The translations under genes and the position numbers were made by a program. The notes under the pieces are model-generated. The model made no database searches and was not told where the DNA came from. It worked only from the letters and a program-made list of their open reading frames with translations. A stretch of DNA of 64,000 nt from assembly GCA_018660265.1 (NCBI GenBank), contig JABJKS010000045.1, positions 121,290 through 185,289 of the forward strand, written 5' to 3'. Position 1 is the first letter of the stretch. Every line of letters starts with the position of its first letter. This document shows, in pieces, positions 8,651 to 18,202 of this stretch. Origin of the DNA: Rhodospirillaceae bacterium (GTDB lineage: Bacteria > Pseudomonadota > Alphaproteobacteria > GCA-2731375).

Positions 8651-9685
8651 TCAAGCGGCGCTGCTCTCTTTTGACGCTGCTGCCAAAAGAATCCGGCGGC
8701 GGGGTAGATAGCAGGTAACGGTGGTGCCAACACCGATTTCGGAGGTGACAGCGGCATCGCCGTCATGGCGGGCCATCAAGGCTTTTACCAAGGCCAGACC
8801 CAGACCCGTGCCGTCGAATTTGCGTTTCCAGCTCGGATCTACTTGATTAAACCTTTGGGTTATTGACTGAACTTCGTCTTTCGGGATGCCAATGCCGGTG
8901 TCCGTGATTGAGAACTCCAGATCTCCATCCTGGCGTATCTGTGCCTTTATGATGATAGAGCCGGTCAGGGTATATTTAATGGCGTTCGTCAGCAGATTTT
9001 CCAGAACATGTATTATGGCATCCTTATCCGCCATGACCCAGGGCAAGTGCGAGTGGATATCGAATTTGAAGGTCAGGTCGATAGCTTCCGGTAGGCACGA
9101 GAACATCCGCCCGGTCGTCTCAAGGCATTCCGCCAGGTTCAACGGAGCTTCGTTCATCTCGGTTTCGCCAGATTGGGTTTTACTTAAATCGGCAAGATCA
9201 TCAATGATGGAAAGTAAGTGACGGCCGCTACGGTGAATATCGTCGACGCAAGAGACGTATTGTGGATTATCCAAGGGGCCGTAAAGGCCGGCCTGCATCA
9301 CTTCGGAAAAGCCCAATATGGAGTTCAGGGGCGTCCGCAATTCATGGCTGATATCGTTCAAAAAGATCGATTTTGCCCCATTGGCGTCTTCCGCAGCCTT
9401 CACGACGTGGGTCATCCTTCGTTCCTGACGATAATTTGCGATCAGACGACGGTTGCCGGCTTGTAAGATTGCCAGCGATAGCGTGAAAAGAACCGCGAAG
9501 GCCGCCAGCATAACGGCCAATTCCAGAAACAGGGACCGGCTTATGTGTGCCTCGGACCAGGCTGCCATATCCCCGTAGGCGTCTAAATGAATTCCGCTTA
9601 CGGCGGCGGCCGCGATCACAAATGTTGTGATGCAAATGGCGACCAGCAACAAGGGGGGTAAAAGACGTTTGCGCAGCGCTTCCAT
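8651..9685 (-). CDS. Membrane-bound sensor histidine kinase
   Basis: The 344-residue protein has two N-terminal membrane segments (about residues 8-30 and 51-75) with a short periplasmic loop. Next comes a HisKA domain with the phosphorylated histidine in NDISHELRTPLNS (H114), then a HATPase domain with N-box NAIKY, GIGIPKDE and GTGLGLALVK. The small loop leaves little room for a folded sensor domain. No response regulator is adjacent, so this is an orphan kinase. It ends one base from the convergent halogenase gene. Confidence 0.9.
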   Translation of the reverse strand: MEALRKRLLPPLLLVAICITTFVIAAAAVSGIHLDAYGDMAAWSEAHISRSLFLELAVMLAAFAVLFTLSLAILQAGNRRLIANYRQERRMTHVVKAAEDANGAKSIFLNDISHELRTPLNSILGFSEVMQAGLYGPLDNPQYVSCVDDIHRSGRHLLSIIDDLADLSKTQSGETEMNEAPLNLAECLETTGRMFSCLPEAIDLTFKFDIHSHLPWVMADKDAIIHVLENLLTNAIKYTLTGSIIIKAQIRQDGDLEFSITDTGIGIPKDEVQSITQRFNQVDPSWKRKFDGTGLGLALVKALMARHDGDAAVTSEIGVGTTVTCYLPRRRILLAAASKESSAA

Positions 9686-9972
9686 GGTTGAATTTTTCTC
9701 ATGGTTATTTTGCGATCGAAAGTGTTACTATAACGAACGTAATACTACGGTGCGCTTTGTTGATATTATGTTAACGCTTGCGGTTCATCGGAGATCTTTC
9801 ACTCCCCCGTTGCAATGGGAAAGCCCGCTTCTTTTCCCTTCCGGGAAACCGCCAGCGAAATAGTAGAATTTCTTGCAGCCTCATATCACGACCTCGTCGT
9901 TACGACAGATGGTTCCTCCGGTAGGGCACGCGATATACGCGCCTCTGCCGCCGGCTGTAACTTGACGGCATT

Positions 9973-10608
9973 CTAGCCGTACCAAATATTGTAGGAATAA
10001 TAGGCCACCATTATGGCGATCACGACGGCAATGCCATAGCGGTGATAACGTGATTCTCCCTTTGCGATGCGGGGCTTGGCCTCACTTTCCAATGTGATGC
10101 GAAAGACCTGCACGGGCCGGGCGATATTTTTCACCTCGATCTCACCCAGACCTTCCAGGGGAACATCCAGGCGATCTTGCACCTGATCGTGGGCCGCCCT
10201 GCTAAGATAGATACTGCCAGGTTCCGCCAATGCTTCCAGGCGCGCGGCGACATTGACCCCGTCGCCATAGATATCGTCGCCGTCGACGACCACATCGCCC
10301 AGATTAATGCCGATACGATATCTGATGCTTTGATCTTCATCCAACCCGGCGTTTCGATGTGTCATGCCCGATTGAATATCTATGGCGCAGCGGGTGGCAT
10401 TGACGACCGATGGAAATTCCAGCAACAGGCCATCGCCCATGGTTTTGACGATACGGCCACCATGCTCGGTTATTTTTGGATCGATCCATTCAGACCGATG
10501 GGTCCGCAACCTGGCACGCGTGCCTTCCCCATCCAGGCCGATCAGGCGGGAATACCCCACCACGTCCGCCTGTACGATAGCTGCCAGTCTGCGTTCTTCC
10601 TGCGCCAA
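9973..10608 (-). CDS. Class III adenylate/guanylate cyclase with C-terminal membrane anchor
   Basis: The 211-residue protein contains one nucleotide cyclase catalytic domain (about residues 8-175). The two metal-binding aspartates sit in QADVVGYSRL and KTMGDGLLLEF, and DDIYGDGVNVAARLE is the typical substrate-binding region. A single hydrophobic segment at the extreme C-terminus (YGIAVVIAIMVAYYSYNIWYG, about 190-211) suggests a tail anchor with the catalytic domain in the cytoplasm. Alphaproteobacterial relatives usually carry TPR or CHASE regions; this one is minimal. No effector gene is adjacent. Confidence 0.85.
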   Translation of the reverse strand: MAQEERRLAAIVQADVVGYSRLIGLDGEGTRARLRTHRSEWIDPKITEHGGRIVKTMGDGLLLEFPSVVNATRCAIDIQSGMTHRNAGLDEDQSIRYRIGINLGDVVVDGDDIYGDGVNVAARLEALAEPGSIYLSRAAHDQVQDRLDVPLEGLGEIEVKNIARPVQVFRITLESEAKPRIAKGESRYHRYGIAVVIAIMVAYYSYNIWYG

Positions 10609-10697
10609 ATCGGATCTCCTTTTCCCTATACGGGAAACGGCGTGTTAAAGCGCCATGATAATAGTCGCTTTGGGCCTATATCGAAATGTATTCATCA

Positions 10698-11921
10698 TCA
10701 GATCTTGCGCCGCGCCGCCAAAATAAAACTTAACAATGAAATCAATGAAATGATCGATAACAGGATCAAAGGCGCGGTGTAAGATGCTCCGATCAACCAA
10801 ACCCAGGATAACAGAACCGGTGTCACGGCCAGGGCCAACGATGATGTCAGGCCTATTATACCGTTCAGGGCACCATATGCTTCCGGGCCAATCAACTCCG
10901 GCACCGCAATGCCGCGCACAATGGTAATAATACCGAGGGAGCCGCCATAAAAAATGGGAAACAGGTAGTTGTAGTAATTGTCCGGTCGGACCTGGGCCAG
11001 CAGGGCAAAGCCGATCAACAGAAAAATCCCCGAGAGTAAGCCCGCCTTGCGGAAATCCAGCCATTTCTCAAATACCGTGACGAACACCCGGCCGGATACC
11101 TGCATGGGCCCGATCATGGCGATGGTGCCGACAATGGTCGCCATGGCAAATCCCCGCTCCAGCATAAGTGGAATGATATGCACGGTGACCCCGGCCATGA
11201 CGAAGGAATTCGCGGTCAGGCAGAGACCAATCCACCAGAAGGCGGGATTACGCAGGCCAGCCGCCACGGGCCCGGATTTGGTGTCGATGGTGAATATGCG
11301 GGGCCGCCCCGTCTGCCCGGCACCGGGTACCCGTTCCAGGCGCAGGATGATCAGATGGATCGGTACACAGACCAGCAACAAGATCAATCCCAGCCAGGAA
11401 AAGCTGTCCCGCCAGCCCACCTGATCAATCATCAGGCTGATCAGGGGAATAAAGACGGTGCTGGCAAATCCGGCAATCAAGGTCATGACCGTAATGCCCT
11501 GACGGGACCGACTGCCCAAAGTGGCGACGACGACGGCGAAGCCTGATGGGTACAACGTTGCCGACATGGCCAGGCCAAGGCCAACCCAGACGATATAGTA
11601 GGCCGCCAAGCCCTCGACCTGTCCCGCAGCGACCATCAGGATGGCACCTAAGGTAGAGGCCCCGGTCATCAATATGCGCCCGCCGAACCGGTCCAGAATA
11701 CTGCCCGCACTGATTGAGGCCAATCCGACAACAAATAGAGACAGGGTAAAAGCGCCGGTGATCTCCGCCTTGCTCCAGCCAAACTCCGTCGTTAGGGGCT
11801 TTATGAAAACCGCAAAGCCATAGAACATGATGCCCCATGACACGGTTTGGGCAATGGACAGCCAGATGACGAATGACAAGGCGCGATAGTCACGCCAAAG
11901 TGAGGTATCGGTTTCATGCAT
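10698..11921 (-). CDS. MFS transporter
   Basis: This is a 407-residue, 12-helix major facilitator superfamily carrier. The first half shows the loop 2-3 signature in the form GSILDRFGGRILM, and a charged central loop separates the halves. The pattern (WGIMFYGFAVFIKPL at the N-terminus) is like monocarboxylate/OFA-type carriers, but substrate and direction cannot be assigned. ATG 11921 is preferred to TTG 11927. It is divergent from the isomerase/monooxygenase pair at 11986-13922 and may serve that pathway. Confidence 0.85.
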   Translation of the reverse strand: MHETDTSLWRDYRALSFVIWLSIAQTVSWGIMFYGFAVFIKPLTTEFGWSKAEITGAFTLSLFVVGLASISAGSILDRFGGRILMTGASTLGAILMVAAGQVEGLAAYYIVWVGLGLAMSATLYPSGFAVVVATLGSRSRQGITVMTLIAGFASTVFIPLISLMIDQVGWRDSFSWLGLILLLVCVPIHLIILRLERVPGAGQTGRPRIFTIDTKSGPVAAGLRNPAFWWIGLCLTANSFVMAGVTVHIIPLMLERGFAMATIVGTIAMIGPMQVSGRVFVTVFEKWLDFRKAGLLSGIFLLIGFALLAQVRPDNYYNYLFPIFYGGSLGIITIVRGIAVPELIGPEAYGALNGIIGLTSSLALAVTPVLLSWVWLIGASYTAPLILLSIISLISLLSFILAARRKI

Positions 11922-11985
11922 GGCCAAAATCCAAGGGGCCGGATATCATTCGGCCATCGCTGTTTACTAAGTAGGGAAATGCATC

Positions 11986-12591
11986 GTGCCCAGTTTTGAA
12001 TTTCATTTTGATTTTGGAAGCCCCAACGCCTATTTCTGTCACAAGGTCCTGCCGGTTCTGGTCAAACGCACGGGCGTACCCTGTACCTATGTTCCGGTGC
12101 TACTAGGTGGTGTTTTTAAACTGACCAACAACAAATCACCAATGGAACAATTCCAGGGCATCAAAAACAAAAACGAGTATGGCCGGTTGGAGATGGAACG
12201 ATTTATCCGTAAACATGACCTAACCGCATACAAGCGTAACCCCGATTTCCCCGTCAACACGGTGCAAATCATGCGCGGTGCCGTTCTGGCCCAAAGAATG
12301 GACAGGCTGGGGGACTATGTGGATGCGGTCTATGGCCATATGTGGGAAGCGCCGAAGAAAATGGATGACGCGGATGTTATTGCAGCCGCCCTGGATCAAT
12401 CCGGATTTGATGGGGCAGCGATGTTGGCCGGCATCCAGGATCAATCGGTGAAGGATGAATTGCTGGCCAATACCAATGCCTCCGTCGAACGGGGTACGTT
12501 TGGCAGCCCAACTTTTTATGTGGGCGATGAAATATTCTTCGGCAAAGACCGTCTGGATGAAGTTGAAGCGGAAATAGAGAGACAGAAATGA
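11986..12591 (+). CDS. 2-hydroxychromene-2-carboxylate isomerase-like (DsbA-fold) protein
   Basis: The 201-residue thioredoxin/DsbA-fold protein begins FEFHFDFGSPNAYF, where Ser takes the place of the redox cysteine, as in kappa-class GST and HCCA isomerases. ERGTFGSPTFYVGDEIFFGKDRL near the C-terminus is the conserved cis-Pro/GSP region. HCCA isomerases act in naphthalene-type aromatic catabolism with glutathione, but the real substrate here is unknown. The start is GTG 11986. It overlaps the downstream monooxygenase by four bases (ATGA), so they probably act in one pathway. Confidence 0.85.
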   Translation: MPSFEFHFDFGSPNAYFCHKVLPVLVKRTGVPCTYVPVLLGGVFKLTNNKSPMEQFQGIKNKNEYGRLEMERFIRKHDLTAYKRNPDFPVNTVQIMRGAVLAQRMDRLGDYVDAVYGHMWEAPKKMDDADVIAAALDQSGFDGAAMLAGIQDQSVKDELLANTNASVERGTFGSPTFYVGDEIFFGKDRLDEVEAEIERQK

Positions 12592-13922
12592 GCGACCAGC
12601 GTCAGCTTCGGCTGGGCGCGTTTATGCGCCCGGTCAGCATCCATACTGCCGCCTGGCGCTATCCCGGCGGCACACCCGATGCGAATTTCAATTTAAAAGC
12701 CATCACCGGCTTCGCCCAGACGTTGGAGCGGGGACGTTTTGACGCATTTTTCATGGCGGATCATCTGGCGGTACTGAACATGCCCATGGATGCCCTGAAA
12801 CGCAGCGCTACGGTGACCTCGTTCGACCCCCTGACGTTGTTGCCGGCGCTCGCCATGGTGACCGAGCATTTGGGCCTGATTGCGACGGCGTCGACGACGT
12901 TCGAGCCCGCCTATACCATCGCCCGGCGCTTCGCCTCATTGGACCATATCAGCGGTGGTCGGGCGGCCTGGAACCTGGTCACAACCTCGAACCCGGATGC
13001 GGCCCTGAATTTCGGTATGGAAGAGCATATGGCCCACGGCGACCGCTATGCCCGGGCACGCGAAATTGTCGATGTGGTGACCGGCCTGTGGGATAGCTGG
13101 GCCGATGACGCCTTTATTCGCGATGCAGACAGCGGCATCTATTTCGATACGGACAAGATGCATGTACTTGATCACAAGGGTGAATATCTGTCCGTGCGCG
13201 GACCGCTGAATATTGCCCGTCCCATCCAGGGCTGGCCGGTCATTGTTCAGGCCGGTGCGTCCGAGGCAGGCCGTCAATTGGCCGCCGAGACGGCGGAGGT
13301 GATTTTCGCTGCCACACCAACCCTGGCGGATGGCAAGGCATTTTATGCAGACGTCAAAGGCCGGATGGACAAGCTGGGCCGCCCGCGTGACCATTTGAAA
13401 GTGCTGCCCGGTGCCTTTGTCGTGGTTGGCGATACGGCGGATGAAGCAAAGGAAAAACGCGCCTTGCTGGATAGTCTGGTGCATTACGATAGCGGCATTG
13501 CCTCTCTGTCCATTGCCTTGGGGCATGATGCCTCCAAATTTGACCCGGATGGACCGCTACCCGAAATTCCTGAAAGCAATGCTTCGAAAAGCGGCCGCGA
13601 AAGGGTCATCGCCCTGGCGGAACGGGAAGGCCTGAGCGTCCGCCAACTGGCCGGTCGTCTGGGCGGCTATTCCGGCCTGGCCATGGTTGGCACAGCCACC
13701 ATGATCGCCGATCAAATGCAGGAATGGCTGGAGCAGGAGGGCAGCGACGGCTTTAACGTCATGTTCCCTTATCTGCCCGGCGGTCTGGATGATTTCGTCG
13801 ACAAGGTGGTCCCCGAACTACAGCGCCGGGGTCTGTTCCGCCGTGAATATGAAGGCACTACATTGCGGGAGAATTTAGGTCTGCCGCGCCCAGAGAACCA
13901 GTTTTTTCCAGCGAAAAGCTAG
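12588..13922 (+). CDS. FMN-dependent monooxygenase, NtaA/SnaA/DszA family
   Basis: The 444-residue protein is a flavin-dependent luciferase-like TIM barrel of the NtaA/SnaA/DszA (SoxA) group. These use reduced FMN from a partner reductase to oxidise substrates such as nitrilotriacetate or dibenzothiophene sulfone. Visible features are RFDAFFMADHLAVL, SLDHISGGRAAWNLVTT and GWPVIVQAGASEAGRQLAA. It is translationally coupled to the isomerase gene upstream. No flavin reductase is adjacent. The substrate cannot be assigned. Confidence 0.9.
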   Translation: MSDQRQLRLGAFMRPVSIHTAAWRYPGGTPDANFNLKAITGFAQTLERGRFDAFFMADHLAVLNMPMDALKRSATVTSFDPLTLLPALAMVTEHLGLIATASTTFEPAYTIARRFASLDHISGGRAAWNLVTTSNPDAALNFGMEEHMAHGDRYARAREIVDVVTGLWDSWADDAFIRDADSGIYFDTDKMHVLDHKGEYLSVRGPLNIARPIQGWPVIVQAGASEAGRQLAAETAEVIFAATPTLADGKAFYADVKGRMDKLGRPRDHLKVLPGAFVVVGDTADEAKEKRALLDSLVHYDSGIASLSIALGHDASKFDPDGPLPEIPESNASKSGRERVIALAEREGLSVRQLAGRLGGYSGLAMVGTATMIADQMQEWLEQEGSDGFNVMFPYLPGGLDDFVDKVVPELQRRGLFRREYEGTTLRENLGLPRPENQFFPAKS

Positions 13923-13925
13923 AAT

Positions 13926-15245
13926 TCAACGTTGCGTGAGCTTAAATTCTATGCGCCGGTTGCGGCGGTTGGCGATTTCGCCTGTGCGGGCATCCAGGGG
14001 CTGGAATTCGCCGAAGCCTGTCGCTGCCAGGCGGTTAGCGGGTACGCCCTGTTCCACCAGGAATTTCACAACGGCAATGGCGCGGGCCGACGACAATTCC
14101 CAGTTTGAGGGGAATTTCGCGGTCTTTATCGGGATCGCATCCGTATGGCCGTCGACCCGAAGGACCCAGTTGATCTCCTTTGGGATCTGTCGGGAAATTT
14201 CCACCAACGTGGCGGCCAACTGGGCGATCTGGCCCTGACCGGCAACACCAAGGAGCGCCGAGCCGGACGTGAACAGCACTTCTGACTGGAAAACGAAACG
14301 GTCACCAACGATGCGCACACCACGGCGTTGCCCCAGAACCTCACGCAGCCGGCCAAAAAATTCAGAGCGGTAGCGGGTGAGTTCCTGCACCTTGCTGGCC
14401 AGGGCGCGGTTCAGGCGTTTGCCAAGATCGGAAATCGTTGCCTCATCCTTGCGGTCTTTCGCTTCCGAGGCTTCAAGCGCGGCATTCAATTGCTGTATTT
14501 CCCGGCGCAGGGCCATGATCTGCTGGTTCAAAAGGCCGACCTGGCTTTTCTGCTCCGAACTCAAGGCCCGCTCCGCCTTATAATCCTCGTCCAGGCGGGT
14601 ATAGAGGTCCAGCAATTCAGACAGCCTGATCTTCCGCTCCTCTATCTCCTTTTGCGCCAGCAGGGTGCGTTCCTGTTCCTTGGACAGTTCCGCCTGCAGG
14701 GCTTTGCTGCGATCACGCAAAGTCCCCAGTTCCGCCTCTCGCTTCGCCAGGTTTTGTGCCAGGGTGCCGACCTGGGCCTCCAAAGTGCCGCGCAATTTGC
14801 GCAATGCCTCCACATCCCGGCGCAAGCTCTCCAACTCCAACAGGTGACGCTCTGTTTCTTCGCGGCTCACCTGGGCCCGGTTTTGCGCCGTCGCCAGGGC
14901 TTCCTCTGCGCCTTCAGCACGGTTTTTCATCTGCCGCAATTGCACCTGCAACTGATCACGATCCGCCACCGTGGTCTGCAATGAAGATGATAACTGTGCG
15001 ATGTTGAGGCGAAGATCGGCGTTCGCCTGACGTTCCAGGTCCAGCAGGTCTGCCAATTCGTTGACCTGGCGGTTCAATCTATCCAGGGCCTCGTCCTTGC
15101 CGGATATGGCCTGGGTCAACAACACCTGGGCCAGTACAAAGACCACCAGCAGGAAGATAATGACCAATAACAACGTCGCCAACGCATCAACAAATCCCGG
15201 CCATATATTGGCTGTATTGGCGGAATTGTTACGTCGTCTGGCCAT
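13926..15245 (-). CDS. MotB/OmpA-like peptidoglycan-binding motor protein with long coiled coil
   Basis: The 439-residue protein has one N-terminal membrane helix (about 15-45, FVDALATLLLVIIFLLVVFV) containing the aspartate that would line a proton channel. A long coiled coil follows (about 50-290, rich in E, Q, R and L), then a C-terminal OmpA/MotB domain (about 300-439) with RVDGHTD and NWELSSARA. It would sit in the inner membrane and anchor to peptidoglycan. It is encoded directly behind the MotA/TolQ-like gene, with which it should form an ion-driven stator. It is not in a flagellar cluster. Confidence 0.88.
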   Translation of the reverse strand: MARRRNNSANTANIWPGFVDALATLLLVIIFLLVVFVLAQVLLTQAISGKDEALDRLNRQVNELADLLDLERQANADLRLNIAQLSSSLQTTVADRDQLQVQLRQMKNRAEGAEEALATAQNRAQVSREETERHLLELESLRRDVEALRKLRGTLEAQVGTLAQNLAKREAELGTLRDRSKALQAELSKEQERTLLAQKEIEERKIRLSELLDLYTRLDEDYKAERALSSEQKSQVGLLNQQIMALRREIQQLNAALEASEAKDRKDEATISDLGKRLNRALASKVQELTRYRSEFFGRLREVLGQRRGVRIVGDRFVFQSEVLFTSGSALLGVAGQGQIAQLAATLVEISRQIPKEINWVLRVDGHTDAIPIKTAKFPSNWELSSARAIAVVKFLVEQGVPANRLAATGFGEFQPLDARTGEIANRRNRRIEFKLTQR

Positions 15246-15296
15246 TGCGAATTTCAGATACCTTGTTCCAACCGATCCAACTGCGTCATTGGGGGG

Positions 15297-16448
15297 CTAT
15301 CGTTCGTCCGCCATTGCCGCAATGGTACGCGCCAACAGTTTAATTTCGCTGCGTAGTTCCGCCACCGTCTGGTTGCGACCCTCGTTCATTTCCTCCAACA
15401 GACGCATCACATAGACATCCAGATTGCGCAGATGGGTACGAGAGGCTTCATCAAGGCCAAATTCCTGCCCTTCAAGATGGTTCGACAGATTTTGCAGCAC
15501 CGGGCGAATTTCCATCTGATTTTCCGCCAGTTTGACCATCAAGCCCTGTTCCGCTTTCATTTGGTCCGTCAAGATCGACAGCTTATCGACCAGGGCCATC
15601 ATGGTATTCTGGGCCGAACCGCGACTATCTTCCGAGCGTGAAATCGTGCGCTGTAGATTTTCCAAACTATCGGCGGTCTGTTCCAACAAGGCCTGAACAT
15701 AAGCCGGTACGGATTGATCCCCCTCCGACAGGCTGCTGCCGCTGGACAGGCGGGTGTAGCTGGACAGCCACTCTTCCAGGTCATTGTAGAAACGGTTTTG
15801 CGCCTGACTGGCTTGCAGTTCCAGAAAGCCCAGTACCAAACTGCCTGCGAGGCCGAACAACGAGGATGAAAAGGCAATGGACATGCCGTTCAATGGTGAT
15901 TGCAGGCCGTCTTTTAAATCAGAAAAAATGGTGCCGAAATCACCAGCCGCGACGGACAGGCTGCCAATGGTCTTGCCGACGGCACCCACCGTCTCCAACA
16001 AGCCCCAAAAGGTTCCCAAAAGACCAAGGAAGATCAGCAGGCCGATCAGATAGCGGGACATATCCCGGCTTTCATCCAGCCGGGAGTGAATGGAATCCAG
16101 CATGGAGGTCATGGACATGGCGGAAAGCGACATGCGCCCGCCCGTGGTTGCGCCGGTGCGTTCCCCCAACATGGTCGCCATCGGTGCCAGCAGGGTTGGT
16201 TCCCGCTGTACTGACAAACCGGGGTCAGAACGGCGAAAGGTTTCCACCCATTCAACCTCGGGCCGCAGCATTATGACCTGACGAAATGCATAGATGATGC
16301 CAAAGATCAGGGTTGCGAGGATCAGGCCGTTGAGGGCCGCATTCGCCTGAAAGGCCCGGATCAGGGGCAGGTAAAGCAACAGTGCGGCAGCTGCCACCAG
16401 GATCAGGAAGATCACCATACGGACCAGATAACGATCAGGTTTCGTCAT
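15297..16448 (-). CDS. MotA/TolQ/ExbB-family proton-channel protein
   Basis: The 383-residue protein has two N-terminal membrane helices (about 8-30 and 38-58), a cytoplasmic loop, then two helices (about 130-155 and 190-215) with LLGTFWGLLETVGAVGKTI. That motif is characteristic of the MotA/TolQ/ExbB channel family. The C-terminal 150 residues are a helical, probably coiled-coil, cytoplasmic tail. It is transcribed 51 bases ahead of the MotB/OmpA-like partner. Such pairs use proton flow to drive movement or envelope work. ZorA of Zorya defence has a similar plan, but no zorC or zorD-type gene is present here. Confidence 0.85.
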   Translation of the reverse strand: MTKPDRYLVRMVIFLILVAAAALLLYLPLIRAFQANAALNGLILATLIFGIIYAFRQVIMLRPEVEWVETFRRSDPGLSVQREPTLLAPMATMLGERTGATTGGRMSLSAMSMTSMLDSIHSRLDESRDMSRYLIGLLIFLGLLGTFWGLLETVGAVGKTIGSLSVAAGDFGTIFSDLKDGLQSPLNGMSIAFSSSLFGLAGSLVLGFLELQASQAQNRFYNDLEEWLSSYTRLSSGSSLSEGDQSVPAYVQALLEQTADSLENLQRTISRSEDSRGSAQNTMMALVDKLSILTDQMKAEQGLMVKLAENQMEIRPVLQNLSNHLEGQEFGLDEASRTHLRNLDVYVMRLLEEMNEGRNQTVAELRSEIKLLARTIAAMADER

Positions 16449-16621
16449 GCGCCAATCCAGCGGAAATCTGGCCTGCGACTAATTGGCCTGCGAGTATTCG
16501 GCCCGTAATCATCCAGCCAGCAATTGCCTGTCCGTATCATTCGCCCCCCCCTTTCGCATTCTGCCTGAACCAAGACGCCACAATTTTATGTGGCCTTTTC
16601 TGTTTGCCTAAATTCGATGCC

Positions 16622-17938
16622 CTATCGACCAAGCAGCACAATATCAACCCGGTCTGGCGCGCCGCCGTCATGGGCGATGCCCAGGGCCCGGACGTCAATT
16701 CGCGTGCTGCGCAATCCGTTCTCAATCAAAAAGGATCGCACGGCCAGGGCCCGGGATAATGATAGCCGTCGCGCTTTCGAAGTGTCGTTGCCGCTGCCTT
16801 CTGCGTAAGCTTTCAGTTGCAGGCGCGAATCCGTTGGTGCGATTTTGTCTGCCATGGCTTTCAGCCGGCCTTCAACGTCGCGGGTCAGGACCGAACTGCC
16901 GGCCCGGAAACGCACTTCCAACAAATCATCACCCGATGGCGTCAAAGACGCCACCTGCTGGCGTTTTTGGCTGTCTTTTGCCGCCGATGCAGCTGGTGCG
17001 GCAGGTTTAGAAATCGACCGCTTGGACACGACGGTTGGCGGTGGTGGCGGTGGCGGCGGTGCCAGCGATCTAGCTGAGGGCGCAATAGGTGCCTTGGGTG
17101 CGGATGTTACAGGCGTCGTCCGCTCCATCGCCGGCGCTTTTGGCAAGGGGGCCCTTGGCGGCGGCGGCGCGTTGACAATTGGCGCCTTCATCGCTGGCGG
17201 CGGTGGTGGTGGCGGTGCCAAACGGGCCAGTTTAGGGGGCACCGGTGCTTCCATGGGTGCTTTCGCCTGTGCTTTCATGACCGGCTTGGCCGCAGTCATG
17301 GGCGCCATGGGAGCCGCAATTGGTGCTGCTGGCGGACTTGCGATATTTTTACGCGCAAGTGTATTCCGCGGGGCCGATGTTGGTGGCGATGTTGGTGGCG
17401 ATGTCGTTGCAGGCGTGGGCATCTTTATTGTCGGTAGTTTTGCCACACGTCGCGGCGGGGCAGGCGGTGCCTTTGGCCGGGGTGCTGCGGCAACCGGTGC
17501 GACTGGTGCAGGCGGTACCCGTGTCCGGGTCGCCACTATTGGTGTCCTGGCCGCCGCGGGCATGTTCACGCTAGGTTGCTGGCGCGCATGTAAAGGCGGC
17601 GTTGCGCGAATGGGCATGGTGCGGCGTAAATTCGGGATCAGTAATTTACGCCCCCCTGGCCGGCCCGGTTCCGGCGCCAAATGCGATTGCATCGAAGGGG
17701 CCGGTGCAACATAAGATGCGCTGGGGCTGCCATAAATGGCGCTGAGATTGATCGTAACCCCGGTATTTCCCTGGCCACCAAGGTAAATGGTTTGTTGCGC
17801 CATTGCTGATGTTCCCGCCATTGTCAGAAAAACAACGGTCGGAAAGGCTGAAATATAGGCCAGAGGCCGCCACCAATTCATCGGCGCACGGCGCTGGTTT
17901 TGCAGAGGGCGTTTGGATGGCTCAAATTTTGCGTTCAT
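16622..17938 (-). CDS. Exported proline-rich protein with C-terminal OmpA domain
   Basis: The protein of about 438 residues has a signal sequence ending SAMAQQ. A very proline/alanine-rich low-complexity region follows (about 75-320, including runs of seven or eight prolines), then a C-terminal OmpA-like domain starting near LLEVRFRAGSSVLT. The Pro-rich arm could span the periplasm. The OmpA part would bind peptidoglycan, although DxxxN-type key residues are weak. ATG 17938 is chosen because the signal sequence follows; longer forms to 18007 are possible. It lies upstream of the MotA/MotB-like pair on the same strand and may form an envelope complex with it. Confidence 0.75.
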   Translation of the reverse strand: MNAKFEPSKRPLQNQRRAPMNWWRPLAYISAFPTVVFLTMAGTSAMAQQTIYLGGQGNTGVTINLSAIYGSPSASYVAPAPSMQSHLAPEPGRPGGRKLLIPNLRRTMPIRATPPLHARQQPSVNMPAAARTPIVATRTRVPPAPVAPVAAAPRPKAPPAPPRRVAKLPTIKMPTPATTSPPTSPPTSAPRNTLARKNIASPPAAPIAAPMAPMTAAKPVMKAQAKAPMEAPVPPKLARLAPPPPPPPAMKAPIVNAPPPPRAPLPKAPAMERTTPVTSAPKAPIAPSARSLAPPPPPPPPTVVSKRSISKPAAPAASAAKDSQKRQQVASLTPSGDDLLEVRFRAGSSVLTRDVEGRLKAMADKIAPTDSRLQLKAYAEGSGNDTSKARRLSLSRALAVRSFLIENGLRSTRIDVRALGIAHDGGAPDRVDIVLLGR

Positions 17939-18202
17939 TGGACTTTCATGGGGGCTTTCGCGTTTGCGTCTCGCGGCAAAATATTGTCCCGCACCAGGCA
18001 TTTCCATTCATTACAACTTGGTCGGCACGATAGACCAGAGTGCCTGTTCGGGCAACTGCGGGCGGTGAAATTGGCTTTTGTTCTCAAACGGTTGACCGCC
18101 CATTGCCTGAACAGCCCTAATAGACGGGCAAATTTTGGCGAAATTATGGCCGCAACCGTATTCGATACCGTTGCGTGGGCGGTTGACTGGGCGCTGTGAT
18201 TT

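Noticed and set aside
13926..16448. Zorya anti-phage system (ZorA/ZorB-like pair)
   Set aside because: The channel and MotB-like proteins share the general plan, but no zorC, zorD helicase or zorE nuclease lies nearby. The flanking genes are an OmpA protein, suhB and housekeeping genes.
16845..17714. Long plus-strand open frame rich in glycine
   Set aside because: It is the antisense shadow of the proline/alanine-rich OmpA gene. GC-rich proline codons read as glycine on the other strand; there is no ribosome site or domain.
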